From NCBI GenBank assembly GCA_023406895.1, contig JAEXTV010000033.1, positions 1-32,393 on the forward strand: a stretch of DNA of 32,393 nucleotides. Direction: 5' to 3'. The position numbers were made by a program, and so were the translations under genes. Positions within the stretch are counted from its first letter, which is position 1. Every line of letters starts with the position of its first letter. The notes under the pieces are model-generated. The model did not search any database. It was given only the letters and a program-made list of their open reading frames with translations, and was not told where the DNA came from. Positions 16,949 to 24,082 of the stretch are shown here, piece after piece. Origin of the DNA: Bacillota bacterium (GTDB lineage Bacteria > Bacillota > Clostridia > Christensenellales > SZUA-584).

Positions 16949-17010
16949 GTTAGCTTTCGCTACCTTTTTGACTAGTTTACATCGGCTAACCGCGGTTGTC
17001 AATAGGTAAC
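16949..17010 (-). promoter_or_regulatory. Promoter of Feo locus 1 with three operator-like boxes
   Basis: On the minus strand TTGACA (17002-16997) and TAAACT (16979-16974) are separated by exactly 17 nt. Three 16-bp boxes of the form GTTAGC-N4-GCTAAC lie over it: GTTGTC-AATA-GGTAAC (16995-17010) over the -35, GTTTAC-ATCG-GCTAAC (16975-16990) over the spacer and -10, and GTTAGC-TTTC-GCTACC (16949-16964) around the start point. This is the position expected of a DtxR-type iron repressor, whose gene starts divergently at 17088. Confidence 0.7.
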
Positions 17011-17087
17011 TTCGCAGAATTCCATATTGCACCCCAAACGGGTAAATGCTACTATATTCTTAAGGCAACCAAACCGAGGTGACTTTG

Positions 17088-17456
17088 ATGGAGCTTTACG
17101 AATCCGGTGAAAACTATTTGGAAACGATACTCGTTTTAAAAAAGAAAAACGGGCATGTCCGTTCAATAGACATCGCGCATGCGTTATCCTTCTCGAAACC
17201 CAGCGTGAGCCGCGCCATGTCGCTATTAAAAAATGCCGGGCACATTTGCGTTAACGGCGAAGGGTTTATTGACCTCACCGAATCCGGCACCGCCATCGCG
17301 GAGAAGATCTATCACCGTCATCAGATGCTGACGGAATGGCTGACCGCACTCGGCGTCAGCCCCGAAACCGCGAGTCATGACGCATGCCGTATGGAGCATG
17401 TGATCAGCCAGGAAACCTTTGATAGAATCGGCGCGCATATCCATCACAAACCGTGA
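17088..17456 (+). CDS. DtxR-family metal-dependent regulator, iron-type ligands
   Basis: A 122-residue DNA-binding protein with an N-terminal winged helix (about 1-60) and a metal-binding and dimerisation domain; it lacks the C-terminal SH3 domain of DtxR. The ATG at 17088 is used because GAGGTGA lies just upstream; a GTG at 17079 is the alternative. Metal ligand positions read H78 (HRHQM) and C100-E103-H104 (DACRMEHVIS). The cysteine is the DtxR/IdeR (iron) form, where MntR has glutamate. The position of MntR D8 is N9. It is divergent from feoA, so it most likely represses Feo locus 1 in the presence of Fe(II). A ZIP transporter follows 103 nt downstream. Confidence 0.9.
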   Translation: MELYESGENYLETILVLKKKNGHVRSIDIAHALSFSKPSVSRAMSLLKNAGHICVNGEGFIDLTESGTAIAEKIYHRHQMLTEWLTALGVSPETASHDACRMEHVISQETFDRIGAHIHHKP

Positions 17457-17559
17457 TTTTTCAGAAACGAAAGAAAGCTGTGAGACAACTTCTCTTTCTC
17501 GGAACAGATCCTCTGTGCTTTTATCGCTTATTTAACTTTCAGAAAAGGAGTACGGAAAA

Positions 17560-18375
17560 ATGATTGAATGGTTAGCCAGCATCCCGCCGGTATTACAAGC
17601 CCTGATGGCCACATTATTCACCTGGTTAGTCACCGCGCTCGGCGCCTCGCTTGTTTTTTTCTTTAAAACGATCAATAAAAAGGTGCTCAACGGTATGCTC
17701 GGGTTTGCATCGGGCATCATGATTGCTGCCAGCTTTTGGTCTTTGCTGGCACCCGCCATCGATATGGCCGAGGGCGGGCCGACACCGGCATGGCTTGTCG
17801 CGGCCATCGGATTTTTGTCCGGAGGCGGATTTTTATTTTTGGTAGATAAAGTGCTTCCCCATCTTCACATCGGGCTCGAGCGCAGCAAAGCGGAAGGTAT
17901 TAAAACAAGCTGGCAGCGCAGCATTTTGCTCGTTCTCGCCATTACGCTTCACAATATCCCCGAGGGTCTCGCCGTTGGTGTGGCATTCGGCGCAGCAGCC
18001 ATCGGGTCGTCCACCGCTTCCGTCGCGGGTGCCGTGGTGCTGGCCATCGGCATCGGGCTGCAAAACTTTCCCGAAGGGGCGGCCGTATCCATACCGCTGC
18101 GGCGCGAGGGGTTATCGCGAACCAAATCTTTTTTATACGGTCAGGCCTCCGGTATTGTTGAGCCTCTTGCGGGTGTTTTGGGCGCGCTGGCTGTGGTCTC
18201 CATGCAGTCCATCCTGCCCTATGCCCTCTCGTTTGCGGCCGGCGCCATGATATACGTGGTTGTGGAAGAGCTGATTCCCGAAGCACAGCGCGGTGATTCG
18301 AGCACCGATATTTCCACTATCGGCTGCCTCGTCGGCTTTGCCATCATGATGATGCTGGATACCGCGCTTGGTTAA
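17560..18375 (+). CDS. ZIP-family divalent metal transporter
   Basis: ZIP proteins import divalent metals such as Zn, Fe or Mn across the membrane. The 271-residue protein has about eight hydrophobic segments and both signature helices: HNIPEG (131-136) and QNFPEG (168-173), which form the metal site, plus EELIPE (236-241) near the end. It resembles the ZupT/GufA branch. The start follows AAAGGAG. It is transcribed in the same direction as the DtxR-type gene 103 nt upstream and may share its transcript. Zinc or iron cannot be told from sequence; the iron-locus setting makes iron or manganese plausible. Confidence 0.92.
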   Translation: MIEWLASIPPVLQALMATLFTWLVTALGASLVFFFKTINKKVLNGMLGFASGIMIAASFWSLLAPAIDMAEGGPTPAWLVAAIGFLSGGGFLFLVDKVLPHLHIGLERSKAEGIKTSWQRSILLVLAITLHNIPEGLAVGVAFGAAAIGSSTASVAGAVVLAIGIGLQNFPEGAAVSIPLRREGLSRTKSFLYGQASGIVEPLAGVLGALAVVSMQSILPYALSFAAGAMIYVVVEELIPEAQRGDSSTDISTIGCLVGFAIMMMLDTALG

Positions 18376-18420
18376 TTATACAGAATGAACGCGGTTCAGG
18401 CACCGAGGCAACGCCGCGCG

Positions 18421-19077
18421 TTAAACCGACAGTATTCGTTGTTCCATATACGCCCGCAGCATTCGCCTGACAACACTGCGGGCGTTTTTGTACCGTTCAT
18501 ATATGATTTCAGATACGCGCGTATCGCCGTACATGCGCCAGCCCATCGTCTTGCGGTAACGAATTGGCGCGCCCATAAAGCCGCAAACGTCCTTGATCGG
18601 ATACCCAAAAAACAGCCCGGCTTCATGCGGAAAAGGCGTGCCGCGCATCCTTTGGATGAGAATACGCACATACTGATCCGCCGTTCCTTGCTCCGGATAC
18701 CCAAGGCGCATGAGAAAGAGCCTGTTCACCGCATCCGCCAGCACAGCCTGAAGACAGCCCTGATGATAAAAGAACAATTGTGTTTTTTCTTCAGCCACTT
18801 TAACAATCACACAAGCGACGGGCCCGCCGCACACAAACTGCGTTTTGCACAGCTTAACACATTGATCAGAATGCACATTGATCAGGCTCGCCGGCTTCAC
18901 ACCCATGAGTGTGGCGCCTATACTTTCCAGCAGTCGCGCGGTTTCTTTGTTCAGTGTGTCCGCCTGCATGAATCGGCGGATCATTTCTGTCACGCCCGCG
19001 TTTATCATAACCGCGCTGCCCTGCGCGCAGACATCAATATGCTGTTTTCCTTTCGGTTCAATCCGGTTGTATCCCAT
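18421..19077 (-). CDS. DUF3793 family protein
   Basis: A 218-residue cytosolic protein of unknown function that I recognise as DUF3793. Family marks are LESIGATLMGVKPASLINV near the middle of the N-terminal half, FPHEAGLFFGYPIKDVCGFMG, and a C-terminal GWRMYGDTRVSEIIYERYKNAR. The start is uncertain: the ATG at 19077 has no clear ribosome site and an internal ATG (MINAGV) may be the true one. DUF3793 genes occur in clostridia, often near iron or manganese genes; here it lies between two Feo loci. Its last 70 bp overlap a predicted terminator read from the opposite strand. Confidence 0.8.
   Translation of the reverse strand: MGYNRIEPKGKQHIDVCAQGSAVMINAGVTEMIRRFMQADTLNKETARLLESIGATLMGVKPASLINVHSDQCVKLCKTQFVCGGPVACVIVKVAEEKTQLFFYHQGCLQAVLADAVNRLFLMRLGYPEQGTADQYVRILIQRMRGTPFPHEAGLFFGYPIKDVCGFMGAPIRYRKTMGWRMYGDTRVSEIIYERYKNARSVVRRMLRAYMEQRILSV
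18451..18489 (+). terminator. Terminator of the ZIP gene, inside the opposing DUF3793 gene
   Basis: CGCCCGCAG (18451-18459) and CTGCGGGCG (18476-18484) form a perfect 9-bp GC-rich stem with a 16-nt loop, followed by five T on the plus strand. It lies 75 nt after the ZIP stop, within the 3' end of the convergent DUF3793 gene. Confidence 0.6.
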
Positions 19078-19319
19078 GAAAGGTCATGTCCTCATACACT
19101 GTTTACAGATATTATCCGCTCTGATGGATCATGAATATGCATAAACGTACTTTTGCGTATTGAGTACAGCGGCAACATAACAGCTGATCAAGCCGCGGGC
19201 AAAATAGACGGCATAATCAAAAGAAAGCCATAGGGAAGGCCGGAATGTCAGTGCAACGTGAGACTCGGGCAATTATACTTCCAGATGCCGGTTATCCCGG
19301 CCATTTGAGTTTTAAGAGA

Positions 19320-19799
19320 TTACTGCTCTTTTTTATTGGCGGATACAAACAGCCTGAATCGCCTGTGCAATTCGGGGCTGGATGTAAAGAACTTATTGAG
19401 CAATTCCAAACGCTCAAGCGTATTGGCGCTGATATTATGTTCGATCAGCTCGGTCTCAACCAATAGATTTTCGTTAATACCAATCATATCGAGAAACTTC
19501 TCTATTGTTTTATGCCGGTATAACAGATACGCCCCAAGCTCTTTCCCTGCCTCCGATAATTCGATGATGCCATACCTTTTGTATTTGATGAAGCCGAGCT
19601 CACCGAGCTTTTGCACCATCTTTGTGGCAGACGATGATCTCACATTGAGTTTTTCCGCCAATTCATTGATGCGAAAATACCCCTCCTCGCCGGTGTTTCT
19701 GAAAATCATCTCGAGGTAATCCTCCATCGCGGACGTCAGCAGCTTGCTGTTTTGGCTCAGCAGCTGATACCCCCTTACCGTATGAAACTCGTTTTCCAT
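19320..19799 (-). CDS. DtxR-family regulator with the MntR (manganese) ligand set
   Basis: A 159-residue metal-dependent regulator: winged helix at about 20-85, then the metal-binding domain. All six MntR ligand positions are present: D27 and E30 (MEDYLEMI), H96 (YRHKT), and E117, E120, H121 (ETELIEHNIS). This glutamate set is the Mn-responsive form, unlike the cysteine-bearing regulator at 17088. About 20 extra residues precede the usual MntR N-terminus and about 25 follow its end. I prefer the ATG at 19799 because an AGG lies about 10 nt upstream; ATGs at 19805 and 19808 are alternatives. It is divergent from feoA-feoB locus 2, which it probably controls. Confidence 0.88.
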   Translation of the reverse strand: MENEFHTVRGYQLLSQNSKLLTSAMEDYLEMIFRNTGEEGYFRINELAEKLNVRSSSATKMVQKLGELGFIKYKRYGIIELSEAGKELGAYLLYRHKTIEKFLDMIGINENLLVETELIEHNISANTLERLELLNKFFTSSPELHRRFRLFVSANKKEQ

Positions 19800-19819
19800 T
19801 ATCATCATCCTATCAAATA

Positions 19820-19855
19820 GAGTGTGTTGCTTAATGCATTATATTCGTCACACTC
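19820..19855. promoter_or_regulatory. Operator-like inverted repeat between the MntR-type gene and Feo locus 2
   Basis: GAGTGTG (19820-19826) and CACACTC (19849-19855) flank a 10-bp palindrome TAATGCATTA (19832-19841) with almost the same centre. A perfect TATAAT for the minus strand (19843-19838) lies inside. No good -35 box is seen. A repressor bound here would block the regulator's own promoter and possibly the divergent feo promoter. Confidence 0.5.
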
Positions 19856-19945
19856 CAAAAAATATCTGAATATAGTGTAGAGAAAAAATCTTTCTCGCGG
19901 CTAACAACGCTTGAAATTGATATAGATGCAAAGAGGAAATCAATT

Positions 19946-20194
19946 ATGGAGAATGAAAGCTATATACCGCTGCATTTCTTGCCTCTCGGGCAAAAAGCAC
20001 GCGTGAAAAAACTGACTTCAGACGGAACATCCAGACGCAGAATGCTTGATCTGGGGCTCATCATCGATACGGTCGTTGAGGCTGTGCTCAAAAGTCCGGC
20101 GGGCGACCCTGTCGCTTACGATATACGCGGCGCCGTGATTGCGCTGCGCAGTGAAGAGGCCAGCAAGATTATGGTGCAAGCCTATTTACAGTAA
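19946..20194 (+). CDS. feoA: FeoA protein (locus 2)
   Basis: An 82-residue FeoA-domain protein with an N-terminal extension of about 10 residues. The core reads LGQKARVKKLTSDGTSRRRM, LDLGLIIDTVVEAVLKSPAGDPVAYDI and ALRSEEASKIMV, with the GDPVAYDI segment typical of FeoA. The start follows AGAGGAAA. It is 15 nt upstream of feoB and forms a two-gene operon with it. Its sequence is distinct from both FeoA proteins of locus 1. Confidence 0.92.
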   Translation: MENESYIPLHFLPLGQKARVKKLTSDGTSRRRMLDLGLIIDTVVEAVLKSPAGDPVAYDIRGAVIALRSEEASKIMVQAYLQ

Positions 20195-20209
20195 CAGGAG
20201 GGCTTATAC

Positions 20210-22357
20210 ATGGGTCTGACAAACCAGTCGACCGGACTTCGTGCAATGGAAAGCGGGCTCACCATCTCACGCACAACACCAAAAGACAAGATCGTCGCTC
20301 TCGCCGGCAACCCGAATGTCGGCAAGAGCACGGTTTTCAACAGTTTAACGGGGCTCAAGCAGCATACGGGCAACTGGCCCGGCAAAACAGTGACCAACGC
20401 GCAAGGAAGATACCGCCACAAGGATACCCATTTCATCATGGTTGATCTCCCGGGTACATATTCTCTGATGGCAAACTCCGCCGAAGAAGAGGTCGCCCGG
20501 GATTTTATTTGCTTTGCCGAACCCGATGCCACGGTGGTTGTGACGGATGCGACGTGCCTCGAACGGAATCTGAATCTCGTGCTGCAGACTCTGGAAATCA
20601 CAAATAAGGCCGTTGTCTGCGTGAACCTCATTGACGAGGCGAAACGTAAGAAAATACGCATCGATTTGGTTTCGCTTTCCAAACTTCTGGGTGTGCCTGT
20701 GGTGGGAACCAACGCGCGAAAGAGCAAGGGCCTCGTTGAACTGATGGATGCGGTTTATGAGGTGTCGCACCATGCCGATACAACCCCGTTTAAAATCACC
20801 TACGATGAAACCGTAGAGCAGGCTGTCGGTATGATCGAACCGGCAGTGAAAGAACGGCTCGGCGATAAGCCAAGCAGCCGTTGGATGGCATTAAAGCTGC
20901 TGGACGGCGATGAAACCCTTTTAAGATCGATCAAGACATCCTTGGGCTTCGATCTTATGGAAAGTGAAGCCATCCGCGAAAAAGTCAACGACGCCCGAAT
21001 TCTGCTGCGCAAAGCGAAAATTGACACCGACGCGCTTCGGGACCGCATTGTTTCAAACATTGTGAGCACTGCGGAGAACATTTGCAGCCAAACCGTCAAA
21101 TTTGAAAACACAACCTACAATCAAACAGACCGAAAAATTGACCGAGTCCTCACGTCTCGGATCTTCGGGCTGCCGATCATGCTGGCGCTGCTGGGTGTGA
21201 TATTCTGGCTCACGATGACGGGTGCGAACTATCCGTCACAATGGCTCTCGGATGGCCTGTTTTGGATTGAGGACCAGCTGACCGCACTGTTTACCCGGCT
21301 CGGTGCCGCCGATTGGCTTCACGGCGTTATCGTCCTTGGGATGTACCGAACGCTCGCGTGGGTGGTTTCCGTCATGCTGCCGCCGATGGCCATCTTCTTC
21401 CCTTTGTTCACGCTGCTCGAGGATCTGGGATATTTGCCGAGAGTCGCGTTTAATCTGGATAAATTTTTTAAGAAAGCCAGCGCGTGCGGCAAGCAGGCGC
21501 TGACCATGTGCATGGGGTTTGGGTGCAACGCCGCGGGCGTTGTCGGCTGCCGCATCATCGATTCCCCGAGAGAACGGCTGATCGCGACGATCACGAACTG
21601 TTTTGTACCGTGCAACGGCCGCTTCCCCACGCTGATCGCCATCATCACGATGTTTTTTGCCGCGCTCGTTACAGGGCCGTTCCAGTCGGTTATTTCGGCA
21701 TTGCTGTTGGTCGGCGTGATTCTATTCGGTATTGTCATGACGCTGTTTGTTTCCAAAATGCTCTCCAGAACGGTGCTCAAAGGGCTCCCTTCTTCGTTTA
21801 CGCTCGAGCTCCCGCCGTATCGCAAGCCGCAGATTGGCAAGATCATTGTCCGCTCTGTATGCGACAGAACGCTGTTTGTGCTGGGGCGTGCGGTCACAGT
21901 CGCCGCGCCCGCAGGCATCATCATATGGGCTCTCGCAAACATTACCGTGGGAGGGGTAAGCCTGCTTGCGCATGGGGCCGCTTTCTTTGACCCTTTCGCG
22001 CAGTTAATCGGCCTTGACGGGTTTATCCTGATGGCATTCATACTCGGCTTTCCCGCCAACGAAATTGTCGTCCCGATTATCATCATGAGCTACATGGCCA
22101 CAGGCAATTTGCTGGAGCTCGATTCGCTGAGCCAGCTTAGGGAGCTGCTCGTGTCCCACGGCTGGACGTGGCTGACCGCGGTCTGTATGATGCTGTTTTC
22201 GCTGATGCACTGGCCGTGCGGCACCACTTGCTGGACGATAAAAAAAGAGACCCAGAGCTGGAAATGGACGGCGGTGTCATTTCTTGTGCCCACCGTGTGC
22301 GGCATCGTCATCTGTTTCATCATCACCAGCGCCGTGCGGTTGTTGGGCTTGGTTTAA
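20210..22357 (+). CDS. feoB: FeoB-family GTP-dependent metal transporter (locus 2)
   Basis: A 715-residue FeoB paralogue. The G domain has G1 GNPNVGKST (33-41), G3 DLPG (79-82) and G4 NLID (139-142). The G5 region reads GTNARKSKG, so the usual SA pair is NA here. A 28-residue N-terminal extension precedes G1. The Gate motifs differ from locus 1: GCNAAGVVGCRI and FVPCNGRFPTLI, with several extra cysteines. The start follows AGGAGG. A terminator follows directly. Because its divergent regulator has manganese-type ligands, this copy could move Mn(II), or Fe(II) under manganese control; the sequence alone does not decide. Confidence 0.93.
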   Translation: MGLTNQSTGLRAMESGLTISRTTPKDKIVALAGNPNVGKSTVFNSLTGLKQHTGNWPGKTVTNAQGRYRHKDTHFIMVDLPGTYSLMANSAEEEVARDFICFAEPDATVVVTDATCLERNLNLVLQTLEITNKAVVCVNLIDEAKRKKIRIDLVSLSKLLGVPVVGTNARKSKGLVELMDAVYEVSHHADTTPFKITYDETVEQAVGMIEPAVKERLGDKPSSRWMALKLLDGDETLLRSIKTSLGFDLMESEAIREKVNDARILLRKAKIDTDALRDRIVSNIVSTAENICSQTVKFENTTYNQTDRKIDRVLTSRIFGLPIMLALLGVIFWLTMTGANYPSQWLSDGLFWIEDQLTALFTRLGAADWLHGVIVLGMYRTLAWVVSVMLPPMAIFFPLFTLLEDLGYLPRVAFNLDKFFKKASACGKQALTMCMGFGCNAAGVVGCRIIDSPRERLIATITNCFVPCNGRFPTLIAIITMFFAALVTGPFQSVISALLLVGVILFGIVMTLFVSKMLSRTVLKGLPSSFTLELPPYRKPQIGKIIVRSVCDRTLFVLGRAVTVAAPAGIIIWALANITVGGVSLLAHGAAFFDPFAQLIGLDGFILMAFILGFPANEIVVPIIIMSYMATGNLLELDSLSQLRELLVSHGWTWLTAVCMMLFSLMHWPCGTTCWTIKKETQSWKWTAVSFLVPTVCGIVICFIITSAVRLLGLV

Positions 22358-22364
22358 TGAACGT

Positions 22365-22401
22365 GCTCCGATTCGCTGCCCGGATCGGAGCTGTTTTGTT
22401 T
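22365..22401 (+). terminator. Rho-independent terminator of Feo locus 2
   Basis: GCTCCGAT (22365-22372) and ATCGGAGC (22384-22391) form an 8-bp stem followed by TGTTTTGTTT. It begins 8 nt after the feoB stop. The rest up to 22642 (about 240 nt) shows no gene. Confidence 0.8.
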
Positions 22402-22642
22402 CGGATTCAGCGTTACCATCCGCTGACGATGCTGATATGAGCCATATCGCTTTCGCAATAAGCATTAACAGAGCGTATGATAAAGAAAAAGACTGTCAAA
22501 ACAGTTCTTTCTCCCTGAGCTGCTGCTTTGGCCGTTGCAGGGCCAATCATGCATTCGGCGGACTTTTCAGTGCAGCTTAAGACGCAGACAGTGATGTGCC
22601 TTTACCAGTGCATACCACCGATTCAATCTGTGGTTTATTAAT

Positions 22643-22855
22643 CTATCGGTTTGCATCCGCAAGGTAGCTTTCCCAAACCGTATCGAATATGTCGGATGTG
22701 ATATCGCACGTGTTGCCCGGGTTCAAAAAAGCTTGTATTTCCTCCCGGGTCCCTTCTTTGGGGAAGCTGTCTTCCTGGAAGGACATCAAATCGGCCAGCA
22801 CGCCGCGCGGCGTTTTGCGGCCTTTGTACTGCATCATCCAATCAAAAAAATTCAC
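22643..22855 (-). CDS. YozE-like SAM-fold small protein
   Basis: A 70-residue protein matching the YozE/UPF0346 family (SAM-like fold, about 74 residues in Bacillus). The family pattern is visible: NFFDWMMQYKG at the start, LMSFQEDSFPKEGTREEIQAFL in the middle, and FDTVWESYLA at the end. The true start is the GTG at 22855, because AAGGAAGG lies 6 nt before it and the family begins at this residue; longer frames upstream lack support. Function of the family is unknown. It stands alone between the Feo locus and the AhpD-like gene. Confidence 0.82.
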   Translation of the reverse strand: MNFFDWMMQYKGRKTPRGVLADLMSFQEDSFPKEGTREEIQAFLNPGNTCDITSDIFDTVWESYLADANR

Positions 22856-23037
22856 AATTAACCTTCCTTTACATATCAAAATATATCTTTTTATCACTTA
22901 TTCTCTCAATTCAGATCAATAATATCGTGACAAACCACAAAAATCAATTGCTGAAAACATCTCATGTATGTTGAATGAGAGGATTCTTGTATTTTATCTC
23001 GTATTATATAATGAATGACAATATAAAGGAGTTGCTT

Positions 23038-23385
23038 ATGGACTCAGCGGACAAAGAGAAAATTGAAAAAATCATACGGGACAGGAAAACGGCGCATACC
23101 GAGCTCAACAAAAAGTCGCCCGTTTACCGCGCTTTTCTCGGCATGGAGGAAAAATCGTTTTCGGACGGCGCGCTATCAAAGCGCGAGAAAGAGCTGATCG
23201 CGGTGGGCATATCCGTTGTGATCAACTGCGAATCGTGCATGGAGTGGCATATTCATCAGGCGCTGCTGAGCGGCGCCGGCGAGCAGCAGGTGATTGAGGC
23301 CATTGAAACCGGTATTGAGATGGGCGGCGGCCCCGCGACGGTATCGGCACGGTTTGCGCTCAAGGCGCTCGAATATCATCTGTGA
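23038..23385 (+). CDS. AhpD-like / carboxymuconolactone decarboxylase family protein
   Basis: A 115-residue all-helical protein of the CMD/AhpD superfamily. It keeps the redox motif CESCMEWH (C64, C67, H71) and E52 in the preceding helix, the residues that act in the AhpD peroxidase reaction, so a disulfide-reductase or peroxidase role is plausible. The start is the ATG at 23038, with AAAGGAG six nt upstream; earlier in-frame codons lack a ribosome site. A TATAAT box at 23007-23012 may be the -10. No partner AhpC is present in the window, so the electron partner is unknown. Confidence 0.88.
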   Translation: MDSADKEKIEKIIRDRKTAHTELNKKSPVYRAFLGMEEKSFSDGALSKREKELIAVGISVVINCESCMEWHIHQALLSGAGEQQVIEAIETGIEMGGGPATVSARFALKALEYHL

Positions 23386-23514
23386 CGCTCTTCCCGCTCT
23401 AAACGCATAATCGCAAGCTGTGCTGCCTTTTTGCCAGTGCTGCTAATGTCACAAAAATTTTGGATTCATAATAAAATGGTATTAGCAAACGTTGAATGAA
23501 AAGGAGCGAAAGCC

Positions 23515-23730
23515 ATGTCATTAGAATTCGATCGGGACAGCGTATTGGGCGAGCTTGAGGATAATATCGACGAATGCGTATGCGTGACCACGTCGGGCGG
23601 CTGCTTTAAAGGGTTATTAACAGGGGTTTCGGACGATGCCTGCAAAATTGTGTGCCGCGGATGCGTGACCGTTGTTCGTCTCAGAGATATTGAAGCCGTG
23701 ACATTCTGCATCAACAATTTCTGTTGTTAG
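23515..23730 (+). CDS. Small Cys-rich protein with LSm-like pattern
   Basis: A 71-residue protein I cannot name. The middle reads as a small beta barrel of LSm/Hfq type: VCVTTSGGCFKGLLTGVSDDACKIV, then VTVVRLRDIEAVTFC, that is strand, glycine turn, strand, with a final L-x-x-I-x-x-V strand. It has eight cysteines, including the C-terminal CC. A clear AAAGGAG precedes the ATG and a terminator follows, so it is a single-gene transcript. Similar short clostridial Cys-rich barrels occur, some linked to spores, but no function is claimed here. Confidence 0.72.
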   Translation: MSLEFDRDSVLGELEDNIDECVCVTTSGGCFKGLLTGVSDDACKIVCRGCVTVVRLRDIEAVTFCINNFCC

Positions 23731-23745
23731 CCGAAAAATACATAG

Positions 23746-23771
23746 GCGGCCGTATTCCGGCCGCTTTTGTT
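23746..23771 (+). terminator. Rho-independent terminator
   Basis: GCGGCCG (23746-23752) and CGGCCGC (23758-23764) with a 5-nt loop, followed by TTTTGTT. It ends the transcript of the small LSm-like gene. Confidence 0.85.
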
Positions 23772-23803
23772 ATTCTCAGCAATTATATAACGGCGTTTCG
23801 TAT

Positions 23804-24055
23804 TCAGCCTTGAAAACCTTTCTCCTGCCGCTCCATGTTCTCCACGACCACATCATAAATGTCGCCCAAGGAAGCGCAATATTCAAGCACTTTCCACGGG
23901 GTGTTGGTATGAAAATGAATCTTGATCAGGTTTTCATCGCCAACGGCAATCAAGCTGTCGCCTTCAAAATGGCCGGAAATATAAGCGTTGATCTCATCTT
24001 CCGATAAACCGTGTCCGTCAATCAGCAATTGGGTATCGAATTTGAATTCAAGCAT
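23804..24055 (-). CDS. Stand-alone domain resembling the C-terminal part of YloV (DAK-type fatty-acid kinase family)
   Basis: An 83-residue protein whose sequence resembles one segment of the long YloV/FakA-type proteins: LSEDEINAYIS, GDSLIAVGDENLIKIHFHTNTPWKVLEYCASLGDIYDVVVENM. In those proteins this segment (DAK1_2-like) lies after the DAK2 domain. Here it has its own ATG with AGGAGA upstream and ends soon after the motif, so it appears to be a true small gene rather than a sequence break. It lacks the ATP-binding DAK2 part and cannot be a kinase by itself. It follows the YgjP-type gene by 27 nt, probably in one transcript. Confidence 0.72.
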   Translation of the reverse strand: MLEFKFDTQLLIDGHGLSEDEINAYISGHFEGDSLIAVGDENLIKIHFHTNTPWKVLEYCASLGDIYDVVVENMERQEKGFQG

Positions 24056-24082
24056 GTTGAGTCTCCTCTTCCAATAAGTTTT

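Noticed and set aside
18385..19134. Plus-strand open frame of 249 codons over the DUF3793 gene
   Set aside because: The minus-strand frame matches a known family, while this one has no recognisable motif and runs through the ZIP terminator hairpin.
21319..22086. Minus-strand open frame of 255 codons within feoB of locus 2
   Set aside because: Antisense to conserved FeoB membrane motifs; no ribosome site or family match.
23804..24055. Pseudogene remnant of a DegV or YloV gene
   Set aside because: It has a clean ATG with AGGAGA and a normal stop, and neighbouring sequence shows no remains of the other domains; kept as a small gene.
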